Shown: positions 1-8,526 of the stretch, piece by piece
How positions within the stretch are numbered: the first letter of the stretch is position 1
How the letters are laid out: each line of letters opens with the position of its first letter
Assembly (NCBI RefSeq): GCF_900115735.1
Contig: NZ_FOXO01000002.1
Location: 186,001 to 250,000 of the forward strand
Length of the DNA stretch: 64,000 nucleotides
Reading direction: 5' to 3'
DNA from: Butyrivibrio proteoclasticus
Lineage (GTDB): Bacteria > Bacillota > Clostridia > Lachnospirales > Lachnospiraceae
The notes under the pieces: generated by a model
Seen by the model: the letters and a program-made list of their open reading frames with translations, nothing else
Database searches by the model: none
Told to the model about the DNA's origin: nothing
Translations under genes and position numbers: made by a program

Positions 1-693
1 GTTGTCATTGAGGTTGGTGATGATGGTAATGGTATTGATGCAGAAGCAGTTAAGAATAAAGCTATAGAAAAAGGCGTTGTATCTCCTGAACAGGCAGCTC
101 TTTTGACAGAGAAACAGTGCGTGGAGCTGTTGTTCCATCCGGGATTTTCAACGGCTAAACAAGTATCTGAAATTTCCGGTAGAGGTGTTGGACTTGACGT
201 TGTTAAGTCAAAGGTTGAATCACTTTCTGGTGAAGTAACAGTTAAGACTAAACTCGGCGAGGGATCAACCTGGATTATAAGACTTCCTCTTACACTTGCT
301 ATTATCCAGGCATTGATGGTTATCATTGGCGAAGAAAAATATGCGATTCCTCTTGATTCTATCCAAAGTATAGAAGATGTTTCACCATCAGATATAAAGT
401 TTGTTGAAAACAAGGAAGTTATCAACCTTCGTGGTAGTGTTCTTCCTCTTATCAGATTAAGCGAAGTTCTTGATACTGAGTCTACTAAGGACCCGGAAGA
501 GGATATGGTTGTTGTAATTGCCAGAAAGGGCGACCAGCTTGCAGGTCTTGTTATTGACGAACTCATGGGCCAGCAGGAAATCGTTATCAAGCCTCTTGGA
601 AAGTACACTAATAAATGTAAGCTTATCAGCGGAGCTACAATCCTTGGCGATGGCGAGATTGCTCTTATCCTTGATACTAATTCTATTTTCTGA
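1..693 (+). CDS. cheA: Chemotaxis histidine kinase CheA, C-terminal part
   Basis: The gene is cut by the left window edge and about 230 residues are visible. They begin inside the ATP-binding (P4) domain at the G1 box DDGNGID and continue through the G2 box GRGVGLDVV. A CheW-like P5 regulatory domain follows, from about LPLTLAIIQALMV to the stop. CheA autophosphorylates on an upstream His domain (not visible) and passes phosphate to CheY under control of chemoreceptor arrays. The reading frame is open from base 1, so the first visible ATG is internal. cheW follows after 33 bases with its own Shine-Dalgarno site, and cheC and cheD come next, which fixes the assignment. Confidence 0.95.
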   Translation, partial: VVIEVGDDGNGIDAEAVKNKAIEKGVVSPEQAALLTEKQCVELLFHPGFSTAKQVSEISGRGVGLDVVKSKVESLSGEVTVKTKLGEGSTWIIRLPLTLAIIQALMVIIGEEKYAIPLDSIQSIEDVSPSDIKFVENKEVINLRGSVLPLIRLSEVLDTESTKDPEEDMVVVIARKGDQLAGLVIDELMGQQEIVIKPLGKYTNKCKLISGATILGDGEIALILDTNSIF

Positions 694-726
694 TTTAAAC
701 CTTAAGTTTGATAAAGGAGAAAAAAG

Positions 727-1221
727 ATGAACGAACTTAGAGATAATTCCGAGGTTGGAGAACTTATCCAGTATATTGTTATAAAAATTGATGATGAGCA
801 GTATGGCATCAACATCAAGTTCATTGACAACATAGTTAGAATGCAGCAGATTACAAGGGTTCCGCAGGTTGATGAATACCTCAAGGGTGTTATCAATATT
901 CGCGGTGAAATAGTTCCTGTCATGAGTGTTCGTATGAAAATGGGACTGACAGCTGACGAGATTACTAATAAGTCCAGGATTATTATCCTAAAGACTGAGT
1001 CGGGCGACCTTGTTGGAATAATTGTCGATCAGGTAAATCAGGTTCTTACGATCGATTCCAATAATGTTGAGAAAGTAAGATATGATGACAAGAAAGCAAA
1101 ATCAAATACTTCATTTGTAAGTGGTGTTGGCCACTATGAGGGCGGTCTTGTTTCTATTTTAGACCTTGAAGCAGTTGTTTCTGATAAGGAAGCAAAAGAA
1201 AAAGCTGCTAATGCCAGCTGA
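727..1221 (+). CDS. cheW: Chemotaxis coupling protein CheW
   Basis: A 164-residue single-domain protein of the SH3-like CheW fold. The core has the family signature around DNIVRMQQITRVP and VINIRGEIVPVMSV. It bridges chemoreceptors and CheA in the polar signalling array. The start is set by AAAGGAG a few bases upstream of the ATG. It lies between cheA and cheC in one operon. The C-terminus ends in a short Lys/Glu/Ala-rich tail, which is not conserved in the family and probably disordered. Confidence 0.95.
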   Translation: MNELRDNSEVGELIQYIVIKIDDEQYGINIKFIDNIVRMQQITRVPQVDEYLKGVINIRGEIVPVMSVRMKMGLTADEITNKSRIIILKTESGDLVGIIVDQVNQVLTIDSNNVEKVRYDDKKAKSNTSFVSGVGHYEGGLVSILDLEAVVSDKEAKEKAANAS

Positions 1222-1234
1222 TGGAGGATAAATA

Positions 1235-1867
1235 ATGGGAGAAATGAGTTTGGATAATTTATCCAATCAGTATTTTGATGTATTAAAAGAACTGGGTAAT
1301 ATTGGTGCAGGTAATGCTACCACAGCACTTGCACAGATGATAGGTACTAAAGTAGATATGTCAGTTCCACAGGTAAGGCTTCTTGATTTTAAAGATGTTG
1401 GAGACCTGATGGGTGGAGCTGAGAAAATAATGGCAGGTATTTATCTTGCAGTAGAAGGTGATATTGATGGAAGCATCATGTTTCTCCTCGGAAAGCAGGC
1501 TGCGAGACATCTTGTAGATAAGCTCATGGGAACTGGTGCAAAGCCGGAAGAGGCGGATTTTGATGAGGTTGAAGTTTCTGCGCTTAAGGAAGTGGGTAAT
1601 ATTATTACAGGCTCTTACCTTAATTCGCTATCAATGATGACAAATCTTAAACTTATTCCTTCCATTCCTTATGTTGCTATTGACATGGCGGCTGCTATAC
1701 TCAGTGTTCCGGCAATTCAGTTTGGAATGATGGGAGATAAGATATTGCTGATTGAAACACAGTTTTTTGATGAATTAAAGCTTAGCGGATACTTTATTCT
1801 TTTACCTGATATGGATGGTTACAGTAAGATTCTCTCTTCACTTGGAATGGGAGATGTTTCATTTTAA
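1235..1867 (+). CDS. cheC: CheY-P phosphatase CheC
   Basis: A 210-residue protein with the duplicated CheC/CheX/FliY phosphatase signature: ELGNIGAGNATTAL near residue 15 and EVGNIITGSYLNSL near residue 118. Each supplies the Glu and Asn of one active centre. CheC dephosphorylates CheY-P and is stimulated by CheD, which is encoded next, so the pair forms the adaptation branch typical of Firmicutes. The start is supported by GGAGG seven bases upstream. A second in-frame ATG four codons later is less well spaced. Confidence 0.95.
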   Translation: MGEMSLDNLSNQYFDVLKELGNIGAGNATTALAQMIGTKVDMSVPQVRLLDFKDVGDLMGGAEKIMAGIYLAVEGDIDGSIMFLLGKQAARHLVDKLMGTGAKPEEADFDEVEVSALKEVGNIITGSYLNSLSMMTNLKLIPSIPYVAIDMAAAILSVPAIQFGMMGDKILLIETQFFDELKLSGYFILLPDMDGYSKILSSLGMGDVSF

Positions 1868-1881
1868 CGAAGGGGCTATTT

Positions 1882-2367
1882 ATGAGTCAAATAATAAAGG
1901 TTGGAATGGCCGATCTGAATATTTGTGTCAGCCCTGACGGGATTACTACACTTGGACTTGGATCCTGTGTAGGAATTGCAATTAGGGATCCTGTAACCAA
2001 GATTGGCGGGCTTGCACATGTTATGCTGCCTGATTCAACGGAGATAAAGAACAATTCAAATATTCCGAAGTTTGCTGATACAGGAATCGAAGAGCTTGTA
2101 AGGCAAATTATTGCCAAGGGTGCAAGTAAAACACGTCTTGTGGCAAAAATTGCCGGTGGAGCGCAGATGTTTGCATTTCAGTCTGCGTCTCAGACTATGA
2201 GAGTTGGTGACAGAAATGTTGCTGCTTCATTGAAGAAGCTGAAAGAACTCAATATTCCGGTTCTTGCTCAGGATACAGGCGATTCATACGGAAGAACGGT
2301 CATTTTTTATCCGGAAAATGGTAACTATGTAATAAGAGCAGTTGGAAAACCGGAAAAGATTATATGA
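1882..2367 (+). CDS. cheD: Chemoreceptor glutamine deamidase CheD
   Basis: A 161-residue CheD. The catalytic triad known from Thermotoga CheD is visible as Thr23, Cys29 (in GLGSCVGIAI) and His46 (in GGLAHVMLP), with the expected spacing. It deamidates receptor glutamines and binds CheC to activate its phosphatase. The ATG has AAGGGG upstream. The stop overlaps the next gene by four bases (ATGA), which implies translational coupling with a small membrane protein. Confidence 0.95.
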   Translation: MSQIIKVGMADLNICVSPDGITTLGLGSCVGIAIRDPVTKIGGLAHVMLPDSTEIKNNSNIPKFADTGIEELVRQIIAKGASKTRLVAKIAGGAQMFAFQSASQTMRVGDRNVAASLKKLKELNIPVLAQDTGDSYGRTVIFYPENGNYVIRAVGKPEKII

Positions 2368-2708
2368 AAACCGATAATAGTGAATTAAAAAAGTTTAATA
2401 CTAAAATAATAACTCCGCTTATAGTGCTTTTTAGTACGTCAATTATTGCTGTTTTTTCGTACTTGAAGCACTATCCCGTGAGGGATTGGTTCATGATTGT
2501 TTTCGCCACGGTTGTTATCTTTCTTGTGATAGGTCTTTTAACTGAAAAAATGATCACAAGATTTATTGAGATTAATTATGAGAAGGCTATGTCAGAAAAA
2601 GCGGAAGCTGAAAGACTGGAAGAAGAATCAAGGGCAGCCATGGAAGCGGAAGCAAATGGTGAAAGTGGTGTGAAAACAGATTCTTTGGAAGTAAAAGATA
2701 TTATATAA
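2364..2708 (+). CDS. Small membrane protein of the che/fli operon, unknown function
   Basis: A 114-residue protein whose ATG overlaps the cheD stop codon. Two hydrophobic segments are visible, at about residues 13-31 and 38-58. A charged cytoplasmic helix rich in Glu/Ala follows, so the shape is two membrane passes and a coiled tail. I do not recognise a named family. Its place between cheD and the flagellar sigma factor suggests a role in motility or in polar placement of the apparatus, but that is inference from position only. Confidence 0.75.
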   Translation: MKTDNSELKKFNTKIITPLIVLFSTSIIAVFSYLKHYPVRDWFMIVFATVVIFLVIGLLTEKMITRFIEINYEKAMSEKAEAERLEEESRAAMEAEANGESGVKTDSLEVKDII

Positions 2709-2734
2709 AATAACAGGATTTGGGGATCTGATAC

Positions 2735-3508
2735 ATGGATGAGGCAGCAAGAAATAAGTTATGGACAGAGTATAACAAGTCAAAATCTGCTGATGTAAGA
2801 GAAAAGCTTATATTAGAATATGCTCCTTTAGTTAAGCTTGTTGCGGGAAGACTTAGTATGTACCTTGGTTTTAATGTTGAATATGATGATCTTGTTGGCT
2901 ATGGGATTTTTGGACTTATCGATGCCATAGACAAGTTTGATTTGTTGAAGGATGTTAAGTTTGAGACTTATGCAAGCCTTCGTATTCGTGGTGCAATACT
3001 TGATCAGATCAGAAAAATGGACTGGATTCCCAGAACGATAAGGCAGAGACAGAAAAAAATAGATGCTGCTATAAGGGAAATTGAGAGAGATAGCGGACAT
3101 GTGGCCACGGAGGCGGAAATTGCTGCCAAGATGGATATTACCGAAGATGAATACCAAAACTGGCAAAATCAGATGAAAGTTACCGGTGTGGTGTCTTTGA
3201 ACGAGTTTATGGACCAGGGAGCTGACATTACTGAGGACGCCAATAATCACACTGCTGGTTTTGTTAAGCCTGAGGATGCGGTAGAAAAAGAAGAACTAAA
3301 AAAGATGCTGGCTGAATCATTGGAGCTTTTGACTGATAAGGAAAAAAAGGTGATTCTGTTATATTATTATGAAGAACTTACCTTGAAGGAAATCAGTGAA
3401 GTGTTGGAAGTTTCGGAGTCACGAATTTCGCAGCTTCATACAAAAGCTTTACAGAAAATGAGAAAAAGGCTGGGGGACTATTTAGGGATTATAACAAGCT
3501 CAAGATAA
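2735..3508 (+). CDS. fliA: Flagellar sigma factor, FliA/WhiG (sigma-28) family
   Basis: A 257-residue sigma-70-family factor. Region 2 is seen from LILEYAPLVKLVAGRL through YDDLVGYGIFGLIDAIDKFD to ETYASLRIRGAILDQIRKMDW. Region 3 follows (IREIERDSGHVATEAEIAAKM), then region 4 with the helix-turn-helix LTLKEISEVLEVSESRISQLH. The size and the RGAILDQIRKMDWIPR string are typical of FliA/SigD, which direct transcription of late flagellar and chemotaxis genes. GGGGATC precedes the ATG. It is a full three-region sigma, unlike the sigma-like protein at 40878. Confidence 0.95.
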   Translation: MDEAARNKLWTEYNKSKSADVREKLILEYAPLVKLVAGRLSMYLGFNVEYDDLVGYGIFGLIDAIDKFDLLKDVKFETYASLRIRGAILDQIRKMDWIPRTIRQRQKKIDAAIREIERDSGHVATEAEIAAKMDITEDEYQNWQNQMKVTGVVSLNEFMDQGADITEDANNHTAGFVKPEDAVEKEELKKMLAESLELLTDKEKKVILLYYYEELTLKEISEVLEVSESRISQLHTKALQKMRKRLGDYLGIITSSR

Positions 3509-3520
3509 GGATGGATTGAT

Positions 3521-5098
3521 ATGCATGGTTATTTCCAATTGGTAATTACTGATAATGGGACAGGAATAAGAGTTTTTCCTCCAACAAATGGAGATGAGGC
3601 CCTTGATGTTAATTTTGTCCGTGATTATCTTGAAGACAGAAAAATACAATATGATGTTGTTGGTTTAAAAGATGCTGTAACAAAGGCTGCGGATGATGTT
3701 GTTATCATTACTGCGGCTAAGATTCTGCCGGAAAGAGAGAGCGTAAGTTTTAATCTTTCTAAGGATCATATGACTGTTACAGCTGTTTTTTATCCTCCTA
3801 CAGAAGGTGCGGAACTTTTGACCGAAAAAGAACTTAGGGATACTTTGACGTACAATAAGTATACCTATGGTATTCAAGACGAAAATATTAAAAAATTTTT
3901 TGAACATAGAGAATATTGTAAAGAAATACTTATCTGTCAGGGAAAGCCGGTTAAGCAAGGACAAAATGCAAGTATTGAATATCATTTTAATACCAATTTA
4001 AGAGCTAAACCTACTCTTCGTGAAGATGGAAGTGTTGATTATTTCAATCTGAATCTTATCAATAATGTTAATGAAGGAGATCTTCTGGCAACCTTGCATC
4101 CTGAAATCCCTGGTGAGCCTGGCGTTAATGTCTTTGGAGAAAACATAAAACCGGCTACTGTTAAAGCAACTTTTATCAAATATGGAAAAAATACAGTATT
4201 ATCCGAGGATAAGTTGACGTTACGCGCGGAAAAATCAGGCCATGTAACGATAAAAGAAGGAAAGATTACTGTTTCTGATGTCCTTACGCTTGATAATGTT
4301 GATGTCTCAACCGGAAATATTGATTACGAGGGAAGTGTTGTTGTAAAAGGGGTTGTTGCAACAAACTTTTCCGTTAAAGCCGGAGGTAATATTGTAATAA
4401 AGGGAATTGTAGAGGGTGCAACTCTTGATGCAGGCTCTGATGTTATTTTGGAGTGTGGCGTAAAAACCGGAGGAAATATAATTGCCGGCGGAAACGTAGT
4501 TACAAAGTTTATAGAAAATGCTACAATAAAAGCAAAGGGTAGTGTTACTAGTGAATGCATACTTCATTCAAATGTCTCTTCCGGAACTGAAGTAAATGTC
4601 ACTGGTAAAAGAGGCTTTATAGCAGGTGGTAAGGTTGTAGCTGCTGATAAGGTAACGGCCAAGATCCTTGGATCTGAAATGGGAGCGAATACTATAATTG
4701 ATGTGGGTTCAGACCCACAGCTTAAGCTTCGTCTCAAAGAACTTCAGAAAAATATTGCTACAGCACAAAAAAATATTGAAAGCATTAAACCGACAGTCGA
4801 TGGTTTTAGCAAAATGCTTAAGGCTGGAGCTAAGTTTTCTCCTGATCAGGTTGCAAATGTAAAAAAACTCATTGAGATGAACAGAACATTAACTGCAAAT
4901 ATAAATAATGATTCCGAAGAATATAATCAGCTAATGGAAAAATTACAGGAATCCAAGGATGCTGAGGTTATTGTTGAAGGGACTGCATTTCCCGGAACTA
5001 CCGTTAACATTGGGGAATTGTCAATGATAGTTAAAAAGCCGGTGAAGTATAGCAGATTTGTTGTAAAAGAAGGCGATGTAAGACTGGCACCTATTTAA
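3521..5098 (+). CDS. FapA-family (DUF342) protein of the flagellar operon
   Basis: A 525-residue protein with the DUF342/FapA architecture. An N-terminal alpha/beta region is followed by a long right-handed beta-helix of repeated V/I-x-V-x-G-N-I strands (about residues 230-400). A coiled coil follows (LKLRLKELQKNIATAQKNIES onward), then a short beta tail. The family is linked to flagellar or cell-pole functions in Firmicutes and Vibrio, but the biochemical role is not firmly established. It starts 12 bases after the sigma factor stop, with AAGGATGG as ribosome site. Confidence 0.85.
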   Translation: MHGYFQLVITDNGTGIRVFPPTNGDEALDVNFVRDYLEDRKIQYDVVGLKDAVTKAADDVVIITAAKILPERESVSFNLSKDHMTVTAVFYPPTEGAELLTEKELRDTLTYNKYTYGIQDENIKKFFEHREYCKEILICQGKPVKQGQNASIEYHFNTNLRAKPTLREDGSVDYFNLNLINNVNEGDLLATLHPEIPGEPGVNVFGENIKPATVKATFIKYGKNTVLSEDKLTLRAEKSGHVTIKEGKITVSDVLTLDNVDVSTGNIDYEGSVVVKGVVATNFSVKAGGNIVIKGIVEGATLDAGSDVILECGVKTGGNIIAGGNVVTKFIENATIKAKGSVTSECILHSNVSSGTEVNVTGKRGFIAGGKVVAADKVTAKILGSEMGANTIIDVGSDPQLKLRLKELQKNIATAQKNIESIKPTVDGFSKMLKAGAKFSPDQVANVKKLIEMNRTLTANINNDSEEYNQLMEKLQESKDAEVIVEGTAFPGTTVNIGELSMIVKKPVKYSRFVVKEGDVRLAPI

Positions 5099-5128
5099 GG
5101 GGGAGGGTGCAAACGGAGGAGAATATTT

Positions 5129-5515
5129 ATGTCAATTAACCGAATTGATTTTGGGGTAATTGCAGCTTCCAATGAAGTGTCCCATGTTAAAGCTGCCGAG
5201 GATTCACGTCCAATTATGGATAGACAGAATTTTCAGACTCAGTTCAATGAACAAGTCGACAATCAAAAGAATTCTGTAAATGAAAAAGATGATGTAGGCC
5301 AAGGCGAGATGAATTCTGATGCCCAGGGTAAGGGCAGCAATGAGTATATGGGCGATGGCGGAAGGAATAGAAAGGGATCTAAAGAAGAAAAAAAACCAAT
5401 TCTAGAGAGGCAATTATCTGTTGAAAAAATGGAAAAAATGGCCAGTAATATGATGGACAGAAATGGAAAACCTGTAGATCTTAGATTGTCATCGGGATTC
5501 GATTTGAAGATTTAA
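5129..5515 (+). CDS. Hydrophilic protein of the flagellar operon, unknown
   Basis: A 128-residue, highly polar protein rich in Asn, Asp, Glu, Lys and Gly, with no membrane segment. The centre (about residues 45-100) looks disordered. Short ordered stretches remain at the N-terminus (around NRIDFGVIAA) and the C-terminus (GKPVDLRLSSGFDLKI). A strong GGAGGAG site lies upstream of the ATG, so it is clearly expressed with fapA. I do not recognise a family. Its position suggests a motility-associated accessory factor. Confidence 0.7.
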   Translation: MSINRIDFGVIAASNEVSHVKAAEDSRPIMDRQNFQTQFNEQVDNQKNSVNEKDDVGQGEMNSDAQGKGSNEYMGDGGRNRKGSKEEKKPILERQLSVEKMEKMASNMMDRNGKPVDLRLSSGFDLKI

Positions 5516-5581
5516 GGTTTCTATATTATAATAAAATATCGAATCAAAATAATTTTTTTATGGGGCATGTGGGCGGAGACA

Positions 5582-6583
5582 ATGATAAGTATCACTGAAA
5601 TCGTATTAATTGTCGCTGGATTTGCGGCGATCATATTGGGGTATCTTCTTCCTGCAACTAGAGAAATTGATGAAGGGGAGAAATCGCTCATGGAGAGGGA
5701 GATTCGTGAGCTTGTTCGTCGTGAAGTAGAAGATCAGAAAGAAACCATTGAAAACATGGTTGATGATTCAGTTGATATTTCTTTGGATAGAACGGAACGC
5801 GCGATGGAGCGCATATCTAACGAAAAGCTTTCTGCTATTGGTGAGTATTCTGACACAGTCATAAATGATATCCATAAAAATCATGATGAAGTAATGTTTA
5901 TGTACGATATGCTTAATGATAAGCATAAAAATCTTACAAGTGTAGTCTCTGAAGTTGCAAAAAAAACCGATGAAGCCAAGCAGGCTGTTTTGGATGCTGA
6001 GGCAACAGCACGAGAAGCTGCAGAAAAAGCAGAATCATTAAAAAGTATACAGGAAGTTGTAACGCCTGACAGGCATTTGAGAGCAATTCTCCTGGATGAA
6101 GATAAAGATACTTTGAGTGGTATACAGATTCCTTATAAAGAAAAGAGTGCACCTCCTCCTGTTCCAAAGGCAGAAAAGCAGGTAGCTGCACCTAAGATTG
6201 ATAAAAAACCTTCAGTCGAAAGCGGCTATATTGATAAGGGAAATATAAAAGACCTTAATGAACTTGGTTCGATACCTGCTCAGTTTATTTCAAGAACACA
6301 GGCTGCAGGTCTTCATGTTATAGGAAATACAGGTACAGAGCAATCTGAACCTAAAGATATAGTAAGTGCAAAAGTTGTATCAATATCTGAAGGTAAGACG
6401 ACAAATCCGGATAGAAATATGAGGGAGCTTACAGCGATTGATCCTGCATCTCAAAATAAGCAAATAATAGAAATGCATAAGGCAGGAAAATCCAATATGG
6501 TTATTGCCAGAGAACTTGGTCTTGGTATAGGAGAAGTTAAATTAGTTATTGACCTTTCGAATAAACACAGGAAAGTAAAATAA
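5582..6583 (+). CDS. Membrane-anchored protein with C-terminal helix-turn-helix (DUF6115-like)
   Basis: I prefer the ATG at 5582, which has GGAG upstream, over the ATG at 5567, whose G-run is only one base away; this gives 333 residues. The protein starts with one membrane helix (ISITEIVLIVAGFAAIILGY). A long charged coiled coil follows (about 30-180), then a Pro/Lys-rich linker. The C-terminal module, about IIEMHKAGKSNMVIARELG followed by LGIGEVKLVIDL, reads as a helix-turn-helix. This layout is that of DUF6115 proteins found beside flagellar genes in Firmicutes. Function is unknown. A membrane-tethered DNA- or protein-binding role is inference. Confidence 0.75.
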   Translation: MISITEIVLIVAGFAAIILGYLLPATREIDEGEKSLMEREIRELVRREVEDQKETIENMVDDSVDISLDRTERAMERISNEKLSAIGEYSDTVINDIHKNHDEVMFMYDMLNDKHKNLTSVVSEVAKKTDEAKQAVLDAEATAREAAEKAESLKSIQEVVTPDRHLRAILLDEDKDTLSGIQIPYKEKSAPPPVPKAEKQVAAPKIDKKPSVESGYIDKGNIKDLNELGSIPAQFISRTQAAGLHVIGNTGTEQSEPKDIVSAKVVSISEGKTTNPDRNMRELTAIDPASQNKQIIEMHKAGKSNMVIARELGLGIGEVKLVIDLSNKHRKVK

Positions 6584-6597
6584 GGAAGTTAAGGGGA

Positions 6598-7410
6598 ATG
6601 AATTTGAAATATTATCTTCGGGGTATAGGAATTGGAGTTATTCTCACAGCGATAATAATGGGATTTGCACTGGGAGGCAGAAAAGCCACCATAAGTGATG
6701 CTCAGGTAATTGAGAGAGCAAAAGAGCTTGGAATGACAGAAGGTGGTGTACTTACAGCAAGTTCAGGAGAGGCAAATAATGATGCGGCATCTTATGCGTC
6801 TTCATCCGTTAAGGCATTGGATGAAGCAGGAGAAGAAATATTTGAAAAAGTCGACGAAACAGTCGCTTATGCAAGTGAATCTGTTTCTGAAGTGGTTGAA
6901 GAAAAGGAAAAAACAGAAGTTAAGAAAACTGAGGAGAAAGCAGTTGCTGAAAGTGCTTCTGAATCATCAACAAAAGACAATAAACCGGTAAGTGATCTTG
7001 CAGCCGTAAAATCAGGTGTCAGACCGGCTACGGATTCAGCCGAAGCTTCAAGTACGCTTATATCAACTACAGATATTGAAGAGGATGCTGCTTCAGAAGC
7101 TGTAAGTGCTCCGGAGGTAAAGGACACAAATACAGAAAATGCAAATATAGATAATACAAATCAGGATTATGCTACACAAAATACTGATGGTGTTTCGTTA
7201 AATACGGAAACAAAAACAGTTACAATTCCCAGTGGACTTGGATCTGATGGTGTTGCAATTGTCTTGTATAACGAAGGCGTTATAGATAATGCCACTGTGT
7301 TTAATAAATATCTTGTGGAAAATGGAAAAGACAGACTGATCAGATCCGGAACAAAAGTGATACCTGCAAATGCTACTTATGCAGAAATTGCTGCTATTAT
7401 AACAAAATAA
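6598..7410 (+). CDS. Membrane-anchored protein ending in an MltG-like LysM domain
   Basis: A 270-residue protein. A membrane helix near residues 5-25 is followed by about 170 residues of low-complexity Ser/Ala/Glu/Asp/Thr sequence, presumably a disordered spacer. The C-terminal 65 residues resemble the LysM-like domain in front of the MltG/YceG lytic transglycosylase: TVTIPSGLGSDGVAIVLYNE, GVIDNATVFNKYLVENG, then GTKVIPANATY. The protein stops there, so no catalytic domain is present. The ATG at 6598 has its G-run only one base away. TTG at 6604 is an equally plausible start, two codons shorter. It is the last gene before the terminator at 7417. Confidence 0.75.
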   Translation: MNLKYYLRGIGIGVILTAIIMGFALGGRKATISDAQVIERAKELGMTEGGVLTASSGEANNDAASYASSSVKALDEAGEEIFEKVDETVAYASESVSEVVEEKEKTEVKKTEEKAVAESASESSTKDNKPVSDLAAVKSGVRPATDSAEASSTLISTTDIEEDAASEAVSAPEVKDTNTENANIDNTNQDYATQNTDGVSLNTETKTVTIPSGLGSDGVAIVLYNEGVIDNATVFNKYLVENGKDRLIRSGTKVIPANATYAEIAAIITK

Positions 7411-7416
7411 TTAACA

Positions 7417-7448
7417 AAAACCTGTTTCATATGAAATGGGTTTTTTTA
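7417..7448 (+). terminator. Rho-independent terminator of the che/fli operon
   Basis: A ten-pair stem AACCTGTTTC/GAAATGGGTT (two G-T pairs) with an ATAT loop at 7419-7442, followed by a run of T. It separates the motility operon from rpsB. Confidence 0.85.
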
Positions 7449-7459
7449 TTAATTTTGTG

Positions 7460-7488
7460 TTGAATTATATTTTTGTCTATGATAATAT
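7460..7488 (+). promoter_or_regulatory. Promoter of rpsB-tsf
   Basis: -35 TTGAAT at 7460-7465, a 17-base spacer and -10 TAATAT at 7483-7488. Transcription would start near 7495 and leave a leader of about 195 bases before rpsB. Confidence 0.6.
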
Positions 7489-7499
7489 TATAAAGCTGT

Positions 7500-7689
7500 G
7501 TGGATGGGGGTATTATGCCTTGTTGCACAGGCTGCCGATTGGCAGTAACCAAAATATGCACGTATATTTAATTCCTGATATGGTGTCAGCAGAGTGCTGA
7601 TCTGATCGGGAGCCGCCTGTCTGATAACGCGCGGATGGGAACTACGGCCAGGAGTATACGGAAGATTTTAACCAAATGGAGGTAATAAC
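7500..7689 (+). promoter_or_regulatory. Structured 5' leader of rpsB
   Basis: The leader is visibly more GC-rich and more folded than other gaps here. Perfect hairpins are CTGCC-GATT-GGCAG (7532-7545) and TCAGCA-GAG-TGCTGA (7586-7600). CCGC at 7613-7616 can pair with GCGG at 7631-7634. CGTATATT (7561-7568) can pair with AGTATACG (7653-7660) and would close a multibranch domain around the last two. The rpsB Shine-Dalgarno site follows directly. Ribosomal protein leaders often bind their own product, so S2 autoregulation is the obvious hypothesis. I do not recognise a catalogued motif. Confidence 0.6.
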
Positions 7690-8439
7690 ATGAGCGTTGT
7701 ATCAATGAAACAGTTACTTGAAGCAGGTGTTCACTTTGGACATCAGACAAGAAGATGGAACCCTAAAATGGCTCCTTACATCTTCACAGAGAGAAATGGA
7801 ATCCACATTATCGATCTTCAGAAGTCAGTTGTAAAGGTTGATGAAGCTTATAAGGCTGTATTTGAAATTGCACAGCAGGGTGGAACTATCCTTTTTGTTG
7901 GAACAAAGAAGCAGGCACAGGATGCAGTTAAGACTGAAGCTGAGCGTTGCGGAATGTATTATGTAAATGAGAGATGGCTTGGTGGTATGCTCACAAACTT
8001 CAAGACAATCCAGAGCAGAATCGCAAGAATGAAAGCTATCGAGAAGATGCAGGAAGATGGAACATTTGATGTTCTTCCTAAGAAAGAAGTTGCTCAGCTT
8101 AAGAAAGAGCTCACAAAGCTTCAGGCTAATCTTGGCGGAATCAGAGATATGAAGAGAATTCCTGATGCTATCTTCGTTGTAGATCCTAAGAAGGAAAGAA
8201 TCTGCATTCAGGAAGCAGAGTCACTTGGAATCACACTTATCGGTATCGGCGATACAAACTGTGATCCTGAAGAACTTGACTACATCATTCCTGGTAACGA
8301 TGATGCTATCAGAGCTGTAAAGCTTATTGTTGGCAAGATGGCAGATGCTGTTATCGAAGCTAATCAGGGGGCAGAGTCTGATGCAGCAGCTAACTATGTT
8401 GCAGAAGAAGCTGTAGAGGCTGAGGAAGTTACAGAGTAA
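7690..8439 (+). CDS. rpsB: 30S ribosomal protein S2
   Basis: A 249-residue S2 with the family signatures [20 protein letters not shown] at the N-terminus and [19 protein letters not shown] in the second half. It binds late to the 30S head/platform junction. The usual core ends near residue 230 and an acidic Ala/Glu tail follows. GGAGGTAATAAC precedes the ATG. It is paired with tsf as in most bacteria. Confidence 0.98.
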   Translation: MSVVSMKQLLEAGVHFGHQTRRWNPKMAPYIFTERNGIHIIDLQKSVVKVDEAYKAVFEIAQQGGTILFVGTKKQAQDAVKTEAERCGMYYVNERWLGGMLTNFKTIQSRIARMKAIEKMQEDGTFDVLPKKEVAQLKKELTKLQANLGGIRDMKRIPDAIFVVDPKKERICIQEAESLGITLIGIGDTNCDPEELDYIIPGNDDAIRAVKLIVGKMADAVIEANQGAESDAAANYVAEEAVEAEEVTE

Positions 8440-8463
8440 TCTGTTTTTGAATGGAATTAAAAC

Positions 8464-8489
8464 GCAGTCAATCATTTTTGGTTGGCTGC
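8464..8489 (+). promoter_or_regulatory. Intercistronic hairpin between rpsB and tsf
   Basis: A ten-pair stem GCAGTCAATC / GGTTGGCTGC with several G-T pairs and a six-base loop. No T-run follows, so it does not look like a full terminator. Partial attenuation, or protection of the rpsB mRNA 3' end, would set the S2:EF-Ts ratio. Confidence 0.5.
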
Positions 8490-8526
8490 GAATTTGAATA
8501 AATATAAAACATCGGAGGATAAATTA

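Noticed and set aside
4307..4567. Long - strand frames opposite the beta-helix part of the FapA-family gene
   Set aside because: They mirror the repetitive valine/glycine codons of the + strand gene, have no ribosome site and resemble no protein family.
7500..7689. A TPP, cobalamin or SAM riboswitch, or a tRNA, in the rpsB leader
   Set aside because: The conserved strings of those riboswitches are missing and no cloverleaf with a T-loop can be drawn. A ribosomal-protein leader is simpler.
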